Assembly (NCBI RefSeq): GCF_001039355.2 | Contig: NW_019775602.1 | Span: 631,532 to 695,531 of the forward strand | Origin: Lingula anatina | Lineage: Eukaryota > Brachiopoda > Lingulata > Lingulida > Lingulidae | Direction of reading: 5' to 3' | DNA length: 64,000 nt | In this document: positions 1 to 11,555 of the stretch, piece after piece | Position numbering within the stretch: the stretch's first letter is position 1 | Layout of the letters: each line of letters begins with the position of its first letter | Made by a program: the position numbers and the translations under genes | Notes under the pieces: model-generated | Told to the model about the DNA's origin: nothing | The model's database searches: none | The model's input: only the letters and a program-made list of their open reading frames with translations

Positions 1-629
1 ATATGGTTCTATTCAGTCATGGAAATTCATATTCAATGCATAGGTTTCCACGCGAAATACTGACGTGACCCAGTTTTACAACGCTACTGCTTTCACAAAA
101 CTCACCCGTAAATCAATAGAAAATCTTCTCCAAGTTTATAAAATCAACGAAGTCCACTTTATTTGCTCCTTTTTTATCAGTGAATATTCGTAAACTATAA
201 AAACAAACAACAGGCGGTCTGAATTTCGGAACATGAAGTGATAGAGAAAGTGTATTCTTGACACGTGATTAAATGGTGTCAAGAACAGTTGCCTCGTTTC
301 GCTCTGTTTCTTATACTTCAAATAAGGCACAGAACTGCGAAAACGAGGCACTCACAGGGAGATAGTAACTGCTGGTTATTTTTAGGCATACGCGCATGCG
401 TCTTTCCGTTACTACTAAATCAAGTGCTCAGAAGCATGGGATTACGTATGTAAACAGAAAATGCCATATTTGCTTAGAAATAAATATAATTTTCAGTTAG
501 CATGAGTGAAAATATACTTTGTTGTTCCATATAGTCCAGCGAGGCGGTGCTTTTGACAAATTTCAGCGAGGCGCTTGCAAATATCATCGAGGCGGGCGCC
601 TCGCTCATTTAAGGGCAGGGGAAACACTG

Positions 630-668
<39 letters not shown>

Positions 669-833
669 CTTTATTTAAACTATCATTAAGTTCATATGAT
701 ACATAATTGAAAGTAAAAAGTTTGTATCCAATACTAGAATTTCTCCAATTTCAGTTATAATAGCTGTTAGATATTATCCATTATTTTGGGTATATGGTAC
801 TTTTTAATTGTTTAAACTTTTCTTAAAATTTAG
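1..833. other. Upstream intron sequence of TIMELESS, no exon seen
   Basis: No exon could be recognised before the first clear TIMELESS exon, so this is probably intron, and the 5' half of the gene lies outside the window. It holds a (TAA)n microsatellite at 631-667. A GC-richer block at about 540-629 repeats the motif GCGAGGCG and ends in GGGGAAACACTG, which on the minus strand reads CAGTGTTTCCCC, a typical hAT transposon end. The matching left end was not found. Confidence 0.5.
540..629 (-). mobile_element. Possible hAT-type terminal fragment
   Basis: Read on the minus strand the block starts CAGTGTTTCCCCTGCCC, the kind of terminus seen in hAT DNA transposons, followed by several GCCTCGC repeats. 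Only one end is visible, with no transposase and no convincing target duplication, so the call rests on the terminal motif. Confidence 0.3.
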
Positions 834-2287
834 GACTTTCCTGAAGGACTTGATAGAGACCACCCATTGCTTTACTAAGATGCTGGAGCATTTCTGCAAG
901 AAAAACAAGCTCTTGGTGGTGCAGAAGAAAAAGAAGGGGGGAAAGAAGAAAAAGAGTAAAGGTGCATTGGCGTAAACAAGAGTTTTTCTGGGGTTCAATC
1001 TAAAATGAAGCTTTAGTTATCGACAGAGATCCAAATCATCTTGTACTTGCTGAATGGTTTGTGAACTTGTGTCCACAGTGGGTGATCTTAACACACAGGG
1101 CAGTGATTATGAGAAATTTGACTGAAAATGTGTTTATGGAAATGGGTCGCATAGTGTCGTACAGTGATTATAAACATGATTTTGCCTAAACATTCCATAC
1201 TCGCAAATTGCTTTCAAAATTGGTAAAACATCATCTTGACAGTTTTGATTTTTGTCATCTTTATTCTTCACGGCAATTTCTTGCACCATAATGATGATGT
1301 TACAAGTTTTCTTCTATATCTTGTTATCTTGTATCCCAGCGAGCAAGCAGAAACAGCCCCAAGGTCCAGAAGAGCCACAATTCACCCAGGAACAACTGGA
1401 GAACCAATGGGATGGAATATCTGGTGGCTTGTCCGCCATTTTTCAGGACAGAGGTCACGTCCCAGAAAATGTGACCCCATTTGATGCTGCATCAGAGGAA
1501 ACAGATGACCAGCAGAGGTAAGTATATACTAGGTACTGTTTGACAAAGTGACTTAAAAATTGGAAAGGTCTCTTTCACAAAATCGTGTTTTGGGGCAACT
1601 TAATTACACTGTTGAACTAGCTGTGATGTGTTCATGCAAGAATAATCTTTTAGAAAAATAAAACAACTTTCAAATCCCTCCCAAAGTTGGCATGCTTTTT
1701 GTCCTTCGCAAACTTTCAACATGTCCATTTATTTTTCAAATTACTGTTTTTCTTTTTATCAAGAGCTTGTAAAATATGTGGGTATTACCTCCAATATTTC
1801 TGTGACTGTCAGTCACCATCATCAGGTGAAATGACCCTAGTCATTTACTCCCTGATAATGGTGACTGACAGTAATACCCACATATTTTACAAGCTCTTGA
1901 TAAAAAGAAAAACAGTAATTTGAATTTATACATACAGAGCTAATGAAACTGTTCTCTCATCCATTTATTTTGTTTCAGGATTAATGCTATGGTGAAGATT
2001 CACGAGTTCCTGCGAGGTGGCAAGGCAGGAGAAGCTGTGGCCATGTTTAGAGCTGCCAGGTGGGGTTGAATTATTTAGTTGTAATGGTCAAAATATGGGT
2101 GAAAGTTATCAGGAATAAACCTGATTTCAGGATTTTTTCAGTCTTCATTTTGATTGTTTTAGTTATATGGTCTAAATGCAATGATGAATTGCGAACTACT
2201 TTGTCAGGATTTTATGAGACCATGTGACTTAAGGTTTGTGGTTTAGTATGATTTTAAAGTGGATTCACCATCTTTCAAACAAGGATT

Positions 2288-2318
<31 letters not shown>

Positions 2319-5300
2319 TTTGACTTTATCCAAAGTAGAGCCCAATAATCATGGCATCTTCACCTTGAAGTCTACACCAGGAGTTTTCCATGACACCCTT
2401 AAAAAAAGAATTTTGACATCTTGTACTAATTAAGGTACCCACCTGGACAAATTATTTTTTGACGGGTGATTTTTTTTTTAAAGACAAAATAAATTTTAAT
2501 GATATGCATATTTTCCCCTAGGGAGGTGTGGCCAGATAGACAGGAGTTTGGCACTCCTGACATCAGCCCAGAAGATGAATTTATGGCTCTCAGAGAAATA
2601 TTCTTCACTGATATTCCAAGTGAGTCTTAAAAAGTTGATGGTCAGAATATGCATATTCATATTAGTAACTCATTTTTTTCTTTAAATATAGTATTATTTA
2701 AAGATCGCATTACTGTGACATCAGTATTTAGAGTTTTTAAAGATTCTATCCTTGGAATAAAAAAGTATAATATTTAAAACTTATTATTATTATGTTGTCC
2801 ATAAAATCTTTTTTCAAATAGCGTTCTAAAATTTCTTTAAAATTCATTCACAGAACCTGCTGCAGCAGAGGCCACACAGGAAGAAGAGCTGCAAGAAGAG
2901 GACGATCAAGAGGAGATAGAAGAAGGTAGCTTGTGCTGACCTCTATTAGCAGAATCTGATATTTGACGTTCAGTGAATTCACTGTCACGTGGTATAAAAT
3001 AATTGCACTTAACGAGTATGGTATATTAATGCAAATATTTTCATCTTTTTTCATTATTCTATTTTTGATGTGGTTAAGAAATTGATATGACTGATTCAGA
3101 AAAGAAATTAGTTATTTTGCAAAATTTACCTGGAGCTTGTTGAGGTACTGAAATGGCGAAAAACCTTTATCATGCAGTGTTTTATTAAGACTTTGAAATC
3201 ATTTTATCTTATGTATATAAATTGAGTGCAATGTTCACATATTTTCCAGAGGAAGGAGTGTCAGCCTTTGAGAATTACGAACAGGAGTTCAGTTTCAGAG
3301 AGTTTATAGACAGGTGAGCATCGCCAGAAATAAAAGTAAATGTTTTTCACATTTTTTCTAGCATTTTGAACTTCCTTAACCTATAAAGTGTATGAATTGG
3401 GAGAGAGAGAACATTGTGCTATATTTTACATAATTAATTAAAATGCATTTCAGATTTGGAAATCCCCAAGTCTTGAAGCACTATTCACTTCTGCTCTCTG
3501 AGTACTCCAAGAACAGCACCTTCACCAATCATTGCATCGTCAAGCTCCTACATCGGGTTGCCGTGGATACAGGGAAGGTTGGGATGCTGTTCCAGGCCTC
3601 ATTGTTCCGGACATTTCAGAAGATCCTCTTTGACCCCATGGCCAAGTCCAAACATTACGAGGTCAGGTTCTTCGATTTGAAATTTATAGTCACAGTCAGT
3701 GGTAATTTGAGATTAAAGAAGAGAAAAGAAAGGGAAAAAAAGATTCTTATTGGCTTTTTACATATAAAAGTAAACACTTATACTGAGCAAAAAGGTTCAT
3801 TAGCTAGGTTGTTGGATAAATATGAAAATTCTCAGACACAAGCCTAAAATTTTCCGTACCGTTAGCTTACGGCCAACCTGGTCGAAGGCCTTCATCAGAC
3901 TGACGTGAGTAGTTGTTCACACTCACTGACCGCTAGGTGGTATAGCGGCCAGGACCCTCTTATAAATGTCAGGTAGATCAACCCCCCCGTCCCTATTCAT
4001 GGGTGGCTGGTGTCGGCTGATGTTGATGTTGACACGTTCACCATCTGCCACAGAGACCACATAACTGCTATCACCGATTTTATCAACAGCCAAGACCGTA
4101 ACATCAAGTTCACTAGAGAGCTAGAGGATAACAATTCTATTGCTTTCCTGGATTCATTGATCACACGTGAAAACGACGGCCACCTGAGTCTGAAAGTCTA
4201 CAGGAAGGCCACTCATACCAACCAATACCTAAACTTCCAGTCGCACCACCCATTACATCAGAAACTGGGGGTAGTAAAAACTCTAAAACAAAGGTGCAAC
4301 ACGATCGTGACTAATGAGGAAGACAAGACCTTGGAGAACAAGACACTAGATGAGGCTCTCTTGATGTGTGGTTACCCACCTTGGGCTCTAAAGACCAAAC
4401 TTCGCCAGGATAAGACAGCAGTAACTAACTGTGAGCCAACAGATACAGTCGAAAAAAAACAGCTAGTGATCCTCCCTTATTGTAAAGGAATTTCAGAGAA
4501 AGTGTGCAGGATCTACAAGAAGCACAGTGTCAACACAGCTTTTAGACCTCAGTGCACATTGAAACAACACCTAGTGGCACCAAAGGACAAAACCCCCCAA
4601 GATCACCGTTGTGGGACAATATACAGGATCAATTGCCATGACTGTAATTCCTTTTACATTGGTGAGACAGGTAGACAGTTGAAGATCAGGGTGAATGAAC
4701 ACAGGAAATCAGTGACTGTAGGCAATACCAGCTCTGCCATTTCTGAACATGTAATAGACACCGGCCACAGTATAGATTGGAATTCAACTAAGATTCTTGA
4801 ATCTGAATCATCCGACATCCCGCGAAAAATACGAGAGGCTATCAACATCAGCCGACACCAGCCACCCATGAATAGGGACGGGGGGGTTGATCTACCTGAC
4901 ATTTATAAGAGGGTCCTGGCCGCTATACCACCTAGCGGTCAGTGAGTGTGAACAACTACTCACGTCAGTCTGATGAAGGCCTTCGACCAGGTTGGCCGTA
5001 AGCTAACGGTACGGAAAATTTTAGGCTTGTGTCTGAGAATTTTCATATTTAAACACTTATACTGTTTAGAATTTGAATAGCTGTAGCAGTAATATAAATG
5101 TTATTTATTTTTTGGTATATCTTGTACATAGTTGTGTTTTGACAAAGAACCATAATAATACAAACTGGGAAGGGGGGAATCATGATTTTTTTCCCCCAAA
5201 ATTGGGTATCAGTATAGAACATAGAATATGCATTTTTTTTATGTTTGAGTGTTAATGTCTGGCATTATTTATATTCTTTGATAATTTTCTATTGCAGGAG

Positions 5301-6894
5301 ATCGTAACATTTTCCAAATATGTTGTCAGAAAATTCTTTGAGTGTGCCCAGAAAAATGAAAAGATCTTCGTGGAGCTGTTGTTCTGGAAAACCAACAAAG
5401 ATGCCATGGAGGTGGTGGAAGGTTATGGTACATACAAGGAAAAGTAAGCAAAGATGGTGGATTGAGACTGCATTTCCACATAATATGTGGAAATTGGTGT
5501 TTTGTTGTTACTAAGAGCCCATTCAGAGCAGATGATCCTGGGATCTACTGATCCGGGAATCAAATATGGCTGACCCATCATAAAAGGAAGCCACATAATC
5601 TCCTAATGGTCTCACCGCCTCCACTTGCGCCATTAAAAGGATTAAATCTCATTTCTGAGGTTTAATTGCTAGGCCCATGCAAGGATGGCACGTGTGGAGG
5701 TAGAGAGAACATCACGGGATTATTAGTGGCTACCTTATCGTACTTTATATAAGTGTGGACATTGTATTAGATCATATAGATGTGTAGACACTGGGAAAAG
5801 TAGTTGTTACATTGAGGGTTGAAATTTTCCCCAAATGTCACATATACACTGACATAAGACCTGCAATTTGATATCAAAAGCATTAAAATATTATTGTAAG
5901 TTACATATCACATTGATGTCAAATTTGTCTCTTATTAGTGTTACTGTTTGATGTTACAGACATAGTAAAAGTGCCCCTGCGTGGACTGAAGAACAGGACG
6001 AAGAATTGAAGTACCTGTTTGACAAGTTCAGAGATGATACAGGTAAGTATTGTCTGGCATTGAACAGAGAGGATCTAGTTTGCATAACGCTGAAATTGCA
6101 TTGAAATGAACATATCTGTGGTATGGGTGGATGCATGTAAAACGACTTATGTTAAGAATAAATTCTTGGAGTTCTTTTTAAAATTTAGCTTGAAACAGGT
6201 TAATTTTATAAGATTAAAATATGGCTGTAAATATTCTACTCGTTCACTAGCTCAGAGGGTAAATTTTACATCTTAAAGTAGAAGGCAGATAAATCAGCTT
6301 GAAATATACATATTCTCTCTTATGTTTAATTCAGTACTTTCTGCAATTACTCTTTTAGTTTTTATGAAAATTCAAACTTAAGAATGGGATTTTTGTGGCA
6401 AATAAGATAATTATAACCTGAATATACTGATGGGGTTTCAGAGAAAGACGTTGTAGACCTTATAATGGAGAATATAACCGACACAACCAAGACGAGGCGA
6501 CAAGTGCTTCGTGAGCTGTGTCATCTGGAACTGATAAACAGTGCCAAGGATTTGAAGAAGCCCAGTTCAAGGTTTGTGCAATCTGAGTTCAACCTTGAGC
6601 ACGTTACCCTGTGTAGTGCAATTAACACTTTCTTGTCTAATTTTCGGAGATCAGAAACTCCATCGTTTAAAAAAGGTATTCTTAGTGTCTCATAACTGGT
6701 TGTGAATATTTTATTTTCAATAGAACTATAATGAGATGCAAATATTTCCCTAGCTGGCAAAGAGTTCTTGCTTATTTTACTACTCTGTTTTTGCAAATAT
6801 TGCAGAGGAGCTGCCAGAATCTGGAGGGAGGAGCAGGAGTATGAACTGAGGGAACTGTTTGACAGGTTCAAGGGTTCTGAAGGTAAATATACAT

Positions 6895-6942
<48 letters not shown>

Positions 6943-9900
6943 GTAGATAGTTATTGTTTGTTCATGAATTATTTTCAAAATATTTTTTTTTTATTTTTCA
7001 CAAATGTAAAGGAATTATAATTACTGACTCACATTTTTTAGGTTTGTTTGTATGTTGGTATCTCAGAAATGTGAAATTAAAAAAAACAATGACAAATAAA
7101 AAATGTGCCAACCTTTATGAATCGTGAAGCATGCTTCATTTTGAAACATCAGGGCAAAGAATAATGTACATTCTATCAGCCAGTGTGACCAATAACCACG
7201 TCATTGAATCATCTCACCTTTCAGATCCTGTGGGCAACATCCTTAACAATATGGAGGTCAAAAGGTCAAAGGCCAAGGTCATAGAGAAGCTCCTCAGTAT
7301 GGGTTTGGTGGAGGACAGAAAGGAGCTATATAAGAAGAGGAAAAGAAAGTCCAAGAAAGGCAGAGCTGAGGATGAGGATGATAGGTTTATTGAGGAGGAT
7401 GATGGTGAGTTTTGAGTGGAGCTAGAGAGCCTTGTTATTATTTAAAATGGAATTTTAAGCATAGTGAAGAAATTTTGGAGAAAAGTACCCAAGAAAAAAA
7501 GGAGAAAGAATAAAGTGGCTGGTGGTTCTTGTTGTGAATAGGGTGAAGTAAAGGAGAATGGTGAGAGTGGTAGAACATTACAGAGCCCTCATTTAAAGTC
7601 CTTTAATATATGGTTATACAAATAATTTACAAAATGAATAAATAAAATGAACAAGTGAACTACTTTTAAATGTATACAATTAAATTTGATCACTAAAAGT
7701 TTGTCTCTGTAAACAACAGAAAAGAACTGGTACCTGTAGTATCATTTAAAACAAAACTTGAATATTATAACTATGGCAATTTTGAGAAGTCCTGTAGTCT
7801 TAATGTCACTTTCCATGTGTTTTTCATAGTTGTGGTCCAGAGAGCCAGCAGTGATGAGGAGGAGGAGGAAGAAGAAGAGCCTGTTTTATCCTCCTCCTCA
7901 AGTGACAGTGAAGCCTCGGCAGATGCAGATGAGGAGGCAGAGGATGATAAAGATGATGATGGTGATGGTGGAGACGATAATCATGATAAAATGCTGCACA
8001 AAATGGTGAAGAAGTTGTTCAAGAAAGGTGAGGTTCTAACAACATAACATTGTATATATCAACTATACAGTCTGTAACACAACTCTTTTTAGAATACTGC
8101 ACCTTAAACCAGGATTAATTGAAGGGGGGGATGCAGATTTGTCTGTGTATCTTAAAGTCAAGGTTGGTTGGTAAATTTCAGTATTTCCTTTCAATTTTAT
8201 ATGAAGTTGATAAATAATGGCTGCTGTTTCAGGTCTGGCTGCACCAGTGAAGTGGGTCCAACAACGTCTGAGGAGTGTGGCTGAGGACAGAGAAAAAGAG
8301 AGTATGTTTTATTTTACATGATCAACTCCACTTAAATCTAGTGAGATACTTATAGTTTTGAGATTTTTTTAATGAAAAGAAAGGAAAAACTTTGGATAAC
8401 GCTTTGGTGATATGTAAGTTTGTTGGATTTACCCAAATATTTGTGAGGTGATGTTCATGGTATGTTTCAGCTAATACCAAAGATAAATGCATTTGTTCTA
8501 CCATTGTTAAGCTGTTTAATGTATGATAGAGGCAAACTAATATTGAAAGATGAATGATTCCAGACGAGTATGAGCCTATCCCTCTTGTCCCGCTGTCAGA
8601 GGAGAATGAAGATGCCATGGACAACAGCTTGTTCAGGTGTTTTCTCAAGAAAGCGGGGATATTACCGCCTTCTAATGAACAGGTAATTAAATAGCACACA
8701 GCAGGCTATGTGTGAAAGATTAAAATTACAAGTTATTGTGTAAGTAATGTAGAGATTTGCTCTTTGATATTGCTGCATTTAGGGCTAAAGGACTTGTGTC
8801 AGAACCAAAGTTATGTCTGCAATGAGTTTTAACAGTTAACTAATAGAAACTCCATATTGGTGGGTTTTTAAAGCAGAGAAAGGATAAATATGCCCTGATA
8901 TTTTCATTCATCACAGTCTTTGCAAATTGATCTGTGAATTTCTAACATCCAGTGCTTTGTCTTGATATAAATTTTCAATCTTATTAATTTTTTTTTTTTT
9001 TCAGGAAAGATTCTGGCGAATCCCTGCCAATGAGTCACCAGCCAATCTACGCTCCACAGCCAATAAACTTGACGAAACTTACAAACCTCCAAAAAAGGAA
9101 AAAATCTTGAGCCCATCAGCAGGTTTGTCAAAGGAGAAAAGCGCAAGATTTGAGATGTTGAAAAATATGGCAAAGAACAAAATACGGGATGTGAAGGCAA
9201 AAGAAAAGGGAGAAAGAATTAAAAGAAGGTATAGAAATCAGTCTTTTATGTAGGTTTTTAATGACAATACAAATAGTACTGGGTCATTAAATTCAGCCAA
9301 TCTAGTTTGTTTTAATGTCTCACATTTTTCGTGACTGAAATAACTACAAAATGTTGTCAGTGATTTGATTTATACTTATCTATTGCTGAATCTCTATGAT
9401 AAATATCTCTTGTGGGATCAAGGAGGAACAAAACTAGGTTATATATTTATAGTTTCTGATCAAAATTGATAGCACATTCAGGGATGCTAGTCTTCCGGTT
9501 TTTACCGGAATTCCGGTTTTTTGCGTCCAGTTATAAAATTTTCTGGTACTATATTTTGTTCCGGAATTCTCGTTTTTAACGTGGTCGCGGACTGGACGAA
9601 CGATGCGTCAGAGGAACGTCGCATTTCAACCATTGCGACAGAGCTGCGTTTCAACACAATATCTAGTCACAACCGTAGCACGTGATTTATTTATGGCGCT
9701 TGATTGGTTGGAAATGTAGGCTTTAATGTCGGCACCCATGTGGAAAGTTTTGACACCGCGTGCGCGGAATTTTGAACTAAACCAAACTAAATGGATTTCG
9801 CGGAGAGGGGAACAGACGATATTAGNCTCTATGATAAATATCTCTTGTGGGATCAAGGAGGAACAAAACTAGGTTATATATTTATAGTTTCTGATCAAAA

Positions 9901-11555
9901 TTGATAGCACATTGAATTCTCAGTCTGTGACATATACTTCTTAACCTGCCGGCACTAAGAATCCCCTGGCCCAAAACGGAAATTGTACTGGCCTCATTTT
10001 TTTACTCTGGCTCTGTCCTGGGGAACGGTGCTTTTGTCCCAGACTGAATTCTTGAGTGTTTTTACCTGCAATTAACAGTCTTGTTTTTAGAATTGTAAAT
10101 TTTTCTTATACACACATCATTTTGTACTTTTCTATATTATAGAACTGAGCAGACACATCCCTCCCCCTCTACACCAGGAACCACACCTACTGGCTCATCC
10201 AAACAGAAATCCTCCAGACTTAAACTGATAAGTGATGAATCTTCGGATGATGACAACGATGATGACCTCACCCCCGTCAGCACCCACCAAACCCCCCTCA
10301 AAGATGACACCCCTTCGAAGAGTGGACACAGGCTCCTGGATAGTGACTCTTCGGACGATGATGACCAGCCTTTGGCCCAGGCTGGACAGTTAAAGAGTAG
10401 CAAGGACAAGTTGACAGCATCAGAAGTGTCCCATTTGGTAAATAGCGATTCTTCAGATGATGAGCCAGTGACAGGCAAAAGGAAGTCCACAAACAATGGA
10501 AAACAAGATATTGAAAGTGATACAGATGACGATGAACCTCTTGCGGCAAGCATGCAGAAAGCAAAGAAGGCGTCTCTTGCATCAGACAGTGACTCAGATG
10601 AGCCTTTGTCAAAGCCCAGTGGCCCTAAGAGCAAACTCTCTGAGGAGACAAGAGCTCAGCTGAAGAGGGCGCTGGAGTCGGATTCCTCAGACGATAGGTA
10701 CAAGCGTATTCAACATATTGCATTAATTTTGAAAAATAGTAATCAGACTTGACAGTCACTTATTATCTCTGCATTTCATTTATAATATTATATTAAAAGT
10801 GCACATTTATTTAAATTGAATCTTTTGATTCCCGAAATACTTATAAGACGTGAACTTTTATCATTTAATCTCAGCATTCTGAAGTTATTTATTTTATTTA
10901 ATTTAATAGGTTCTGATGTTTGTCAGCATTAAGTATTTGGTCTCACAACAAATATTTAGATTTTTAATACGGGTTGATGCTGGACATACACTATTTATAT
11001 AAAAAAACTTATCTTGTCCACAATTTCCAGTGATGATGACAGGCTAGTAATTGACAGTGAAAAGGAAAAGACAAAGCAACCGAGCAAGAGAACCAAGATC
11101 CAGGAAGAAAGTGACCTGGAAAAGAAAGAGGATAAAGAAAATATGAGAGACACTAGTGCCAAGGAGCTAGGTAGGGGTATAACTAAAATTATCATTTGAT
11201 TTAAGTTGCCTGTTTGAGTGACTTAAGTTTTAAGGTTTTGCCTAGAGGGCACTTTTTTTTACAGTTTTAACTATTTGCAATGCAGACTAAAAAAAATTCT
11301 GATTTTCTAAAACAATTTTAAATTAATTCATTATTATTATTATTATTCATACATATTTTTAAAAGGGGTATACGTCTTATCAGTTTCATCTTTCAATTTG
11401 ATTTTGTATTTTTCCCTCCCAATCCAGCCTCTTTTCCTGCCACGTTATTGTCACAAGGCCCTGAGAGTGACTCTGACTCTGACATCGAAGATCACATCCC
11501 ACTGAGGAGGGGAGCTAAGAGGAAGACGATAGAAAGTGACAGTGATGACGATTAG
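834..11555 (+). CDS. TIMELESS: TIMELESS, 3' part (19 exons, 958 codons)
   Basis: TIMELESS pairs with TIPIN in the nuclear fork protection complex, which stabilises replication forks and supports checkpoint signalling. Exons: 834-961, 1340-1517, 1979-2059, 2522-2619, 2854-2925, 3250-3313, 3454-3661, 5298-5443, 5960-6042, 6442-6571, 6806-6882, 7225-7404, 7830-8027, 8233-8301, 8564-8682, 9005-9228, 10143-10697, 11031-11170, 11428-11555. All junctions are GT..AG and the frame is continuous to TAG. Recognisable blocks include TFLKDLIETTH in the first exon, VTPFDAASE, TNHCIVKLLHR, VTFSKYVVRKFFE, the repeated W(T/R)EEQ...LFD(K/R)F helices, VPLSEENEDAM and FWRIPA. These follow the vertebrate protein in order. 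The tail (exons 17-19) is very acidic with repeated S-D-S/T-D-D clusters, likely CK2-type sites. The 5' exons lie before the window. A Penelope-like element sits in the intron 3662-5297. Gene identity is very secure; individual splice borders are slightly less so. Confidence 0.95.
1737..1922. mobile_element. Hairpin MITE in a TIMELESS intron
   Basis: A perfect 52-bp inverted repeat (1737-1788 and 1871-1922) encloses a second, shorter inverted pair (1806-1825 against about 1851-1870, one mismatch). The left arm has 17 extra bases between its two segments. The size and foldback form fit a non-autonomous DNA transposon lying in the intron between the exons at 1340-1517 and 1979-2059. No coding capacity is seen. 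Confidence 0.6.
3818..4027. repeat. Left inverted repeat of the Penelope-like element
   Basis: These 210 bases are the reverse complement of 4841-5050, so the last codons, stop and 3' tail of the element are present here in inverted form. Read by eye the match is near perfect. Confidence 0.88.
4010..4945 (+). pseudogene. Penelope-like RT thumb plus GIY-YIG endonuclease fragment
   Basis: An uninterrupted frame of 311 codons. The start falls in the inverted repeat and is an artefact; genuine element protein begins around VDTFTICHRD, just after the position of the YVDD reverse-transcriptase motif. It continues through the thumb region (FLDSLITRENDG, VYRKATHTNQYL) and a linker. The GIY-YIG nuclease domain lies at about residues 200-270 (GTIYRINCHDC, FYIGETGRQLKIRVNEH). 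The palm and fingers are missing, so the protein cannot reverse transcribe. The nuclease motif itself appears intact. It is part of the mobile element and not a host gene. Confidence 0.85.
4841..5050. repeat. Right inverted repeat (3' end) of the Penelope-like element
   Basis: This 210-base 3' end holds the last codons of the endonuclease frame, its stop, and the untranslated tail. It pairs with 3818-4027 in inverted orientation. The base just after it begins the right copy of the 14-bp target duplication. Confidence 0.88.
5521..5745. mobile_element. MITE, family 2, copy A (3' end degraded)
   Basis: This intron segment of TIMELESS aligns with 57541-57816. Shared stretches include ATTCAGA(A/G)CAGATGATC at the start, GCGCCATTAAA, and TTTAATTGCTAG. 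Copy A loses similarity after about 5745, whereas copy B retains both ends. No coding capacity. Confidence 0.55.
9392..9913. other. Duplicated 87-bp flank around a single N; likely haplotype join
   Basis: The 87 bases at 9392-9478 recur identically at 9827-9913, directly after the lone N at 9826. After the first copy the sequence becomes CAGGGATGCTAG, hAT-like, while after the second copy it runs straight on into the TIMELESS intron. The simplest reading is two alleles joined end to end: one with a transposon at AGCACATT and one without. True tandem duplication is less likely. Confidence 0.65.
9479..9825. mobile_element. Partial hAT-like insertion, cut by the N
   Basis: Begins CAGGGATGCTAGTCTTCCGG right after AGCACATT and is more GC-rich than its surroundings. 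It has no open frame of note and ends at the N at 9826, so the right end is not assembled. CAGGG is a common hAT-type terminus. Confidence 0.45.

Larger units (their letters stand above)
3786..5050 (+). mobile_element. 5'-truncated Penelope-like retroelement
   Basis: The element lies in a TIMELESS intron and is flanked by a perfect 14-bp target duplication, AAACACTTATACTG, at 3772-3785 and 5051-5064. It encodes the end of a reverse transcriptase joined to a GIY-YIG endonuclease, the combination that defines Penelope-like elements. Its left part (3818-4027) is an inverted copy of its own 3' end (4841-5050). Terminal-repeat rearrangements of this sort are known for the family. About 32 bases (3786-3817) separate the left target duplication from the inverted repeat. 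The element is cut off at the reverse-transcriptase catalytic region, so it cannot move by itself. The matching arms and intact reading frame suggest a fairly recent insertion. Confidence 0.88.

Noticed and set aside
3443-3847. Open frame of 134 codons
   Set aside because: Its first part is the real TIMELESS exon 3454-3661; the remainder is read-through into the intron after a good donor at 3662.
4010-4945. Host gene with a GIY-YIG nuclease
   Set aside because: The flanking target duplication, inverted ends and reverse-transcriptase thumb region show it is part of a Penelope-like element.
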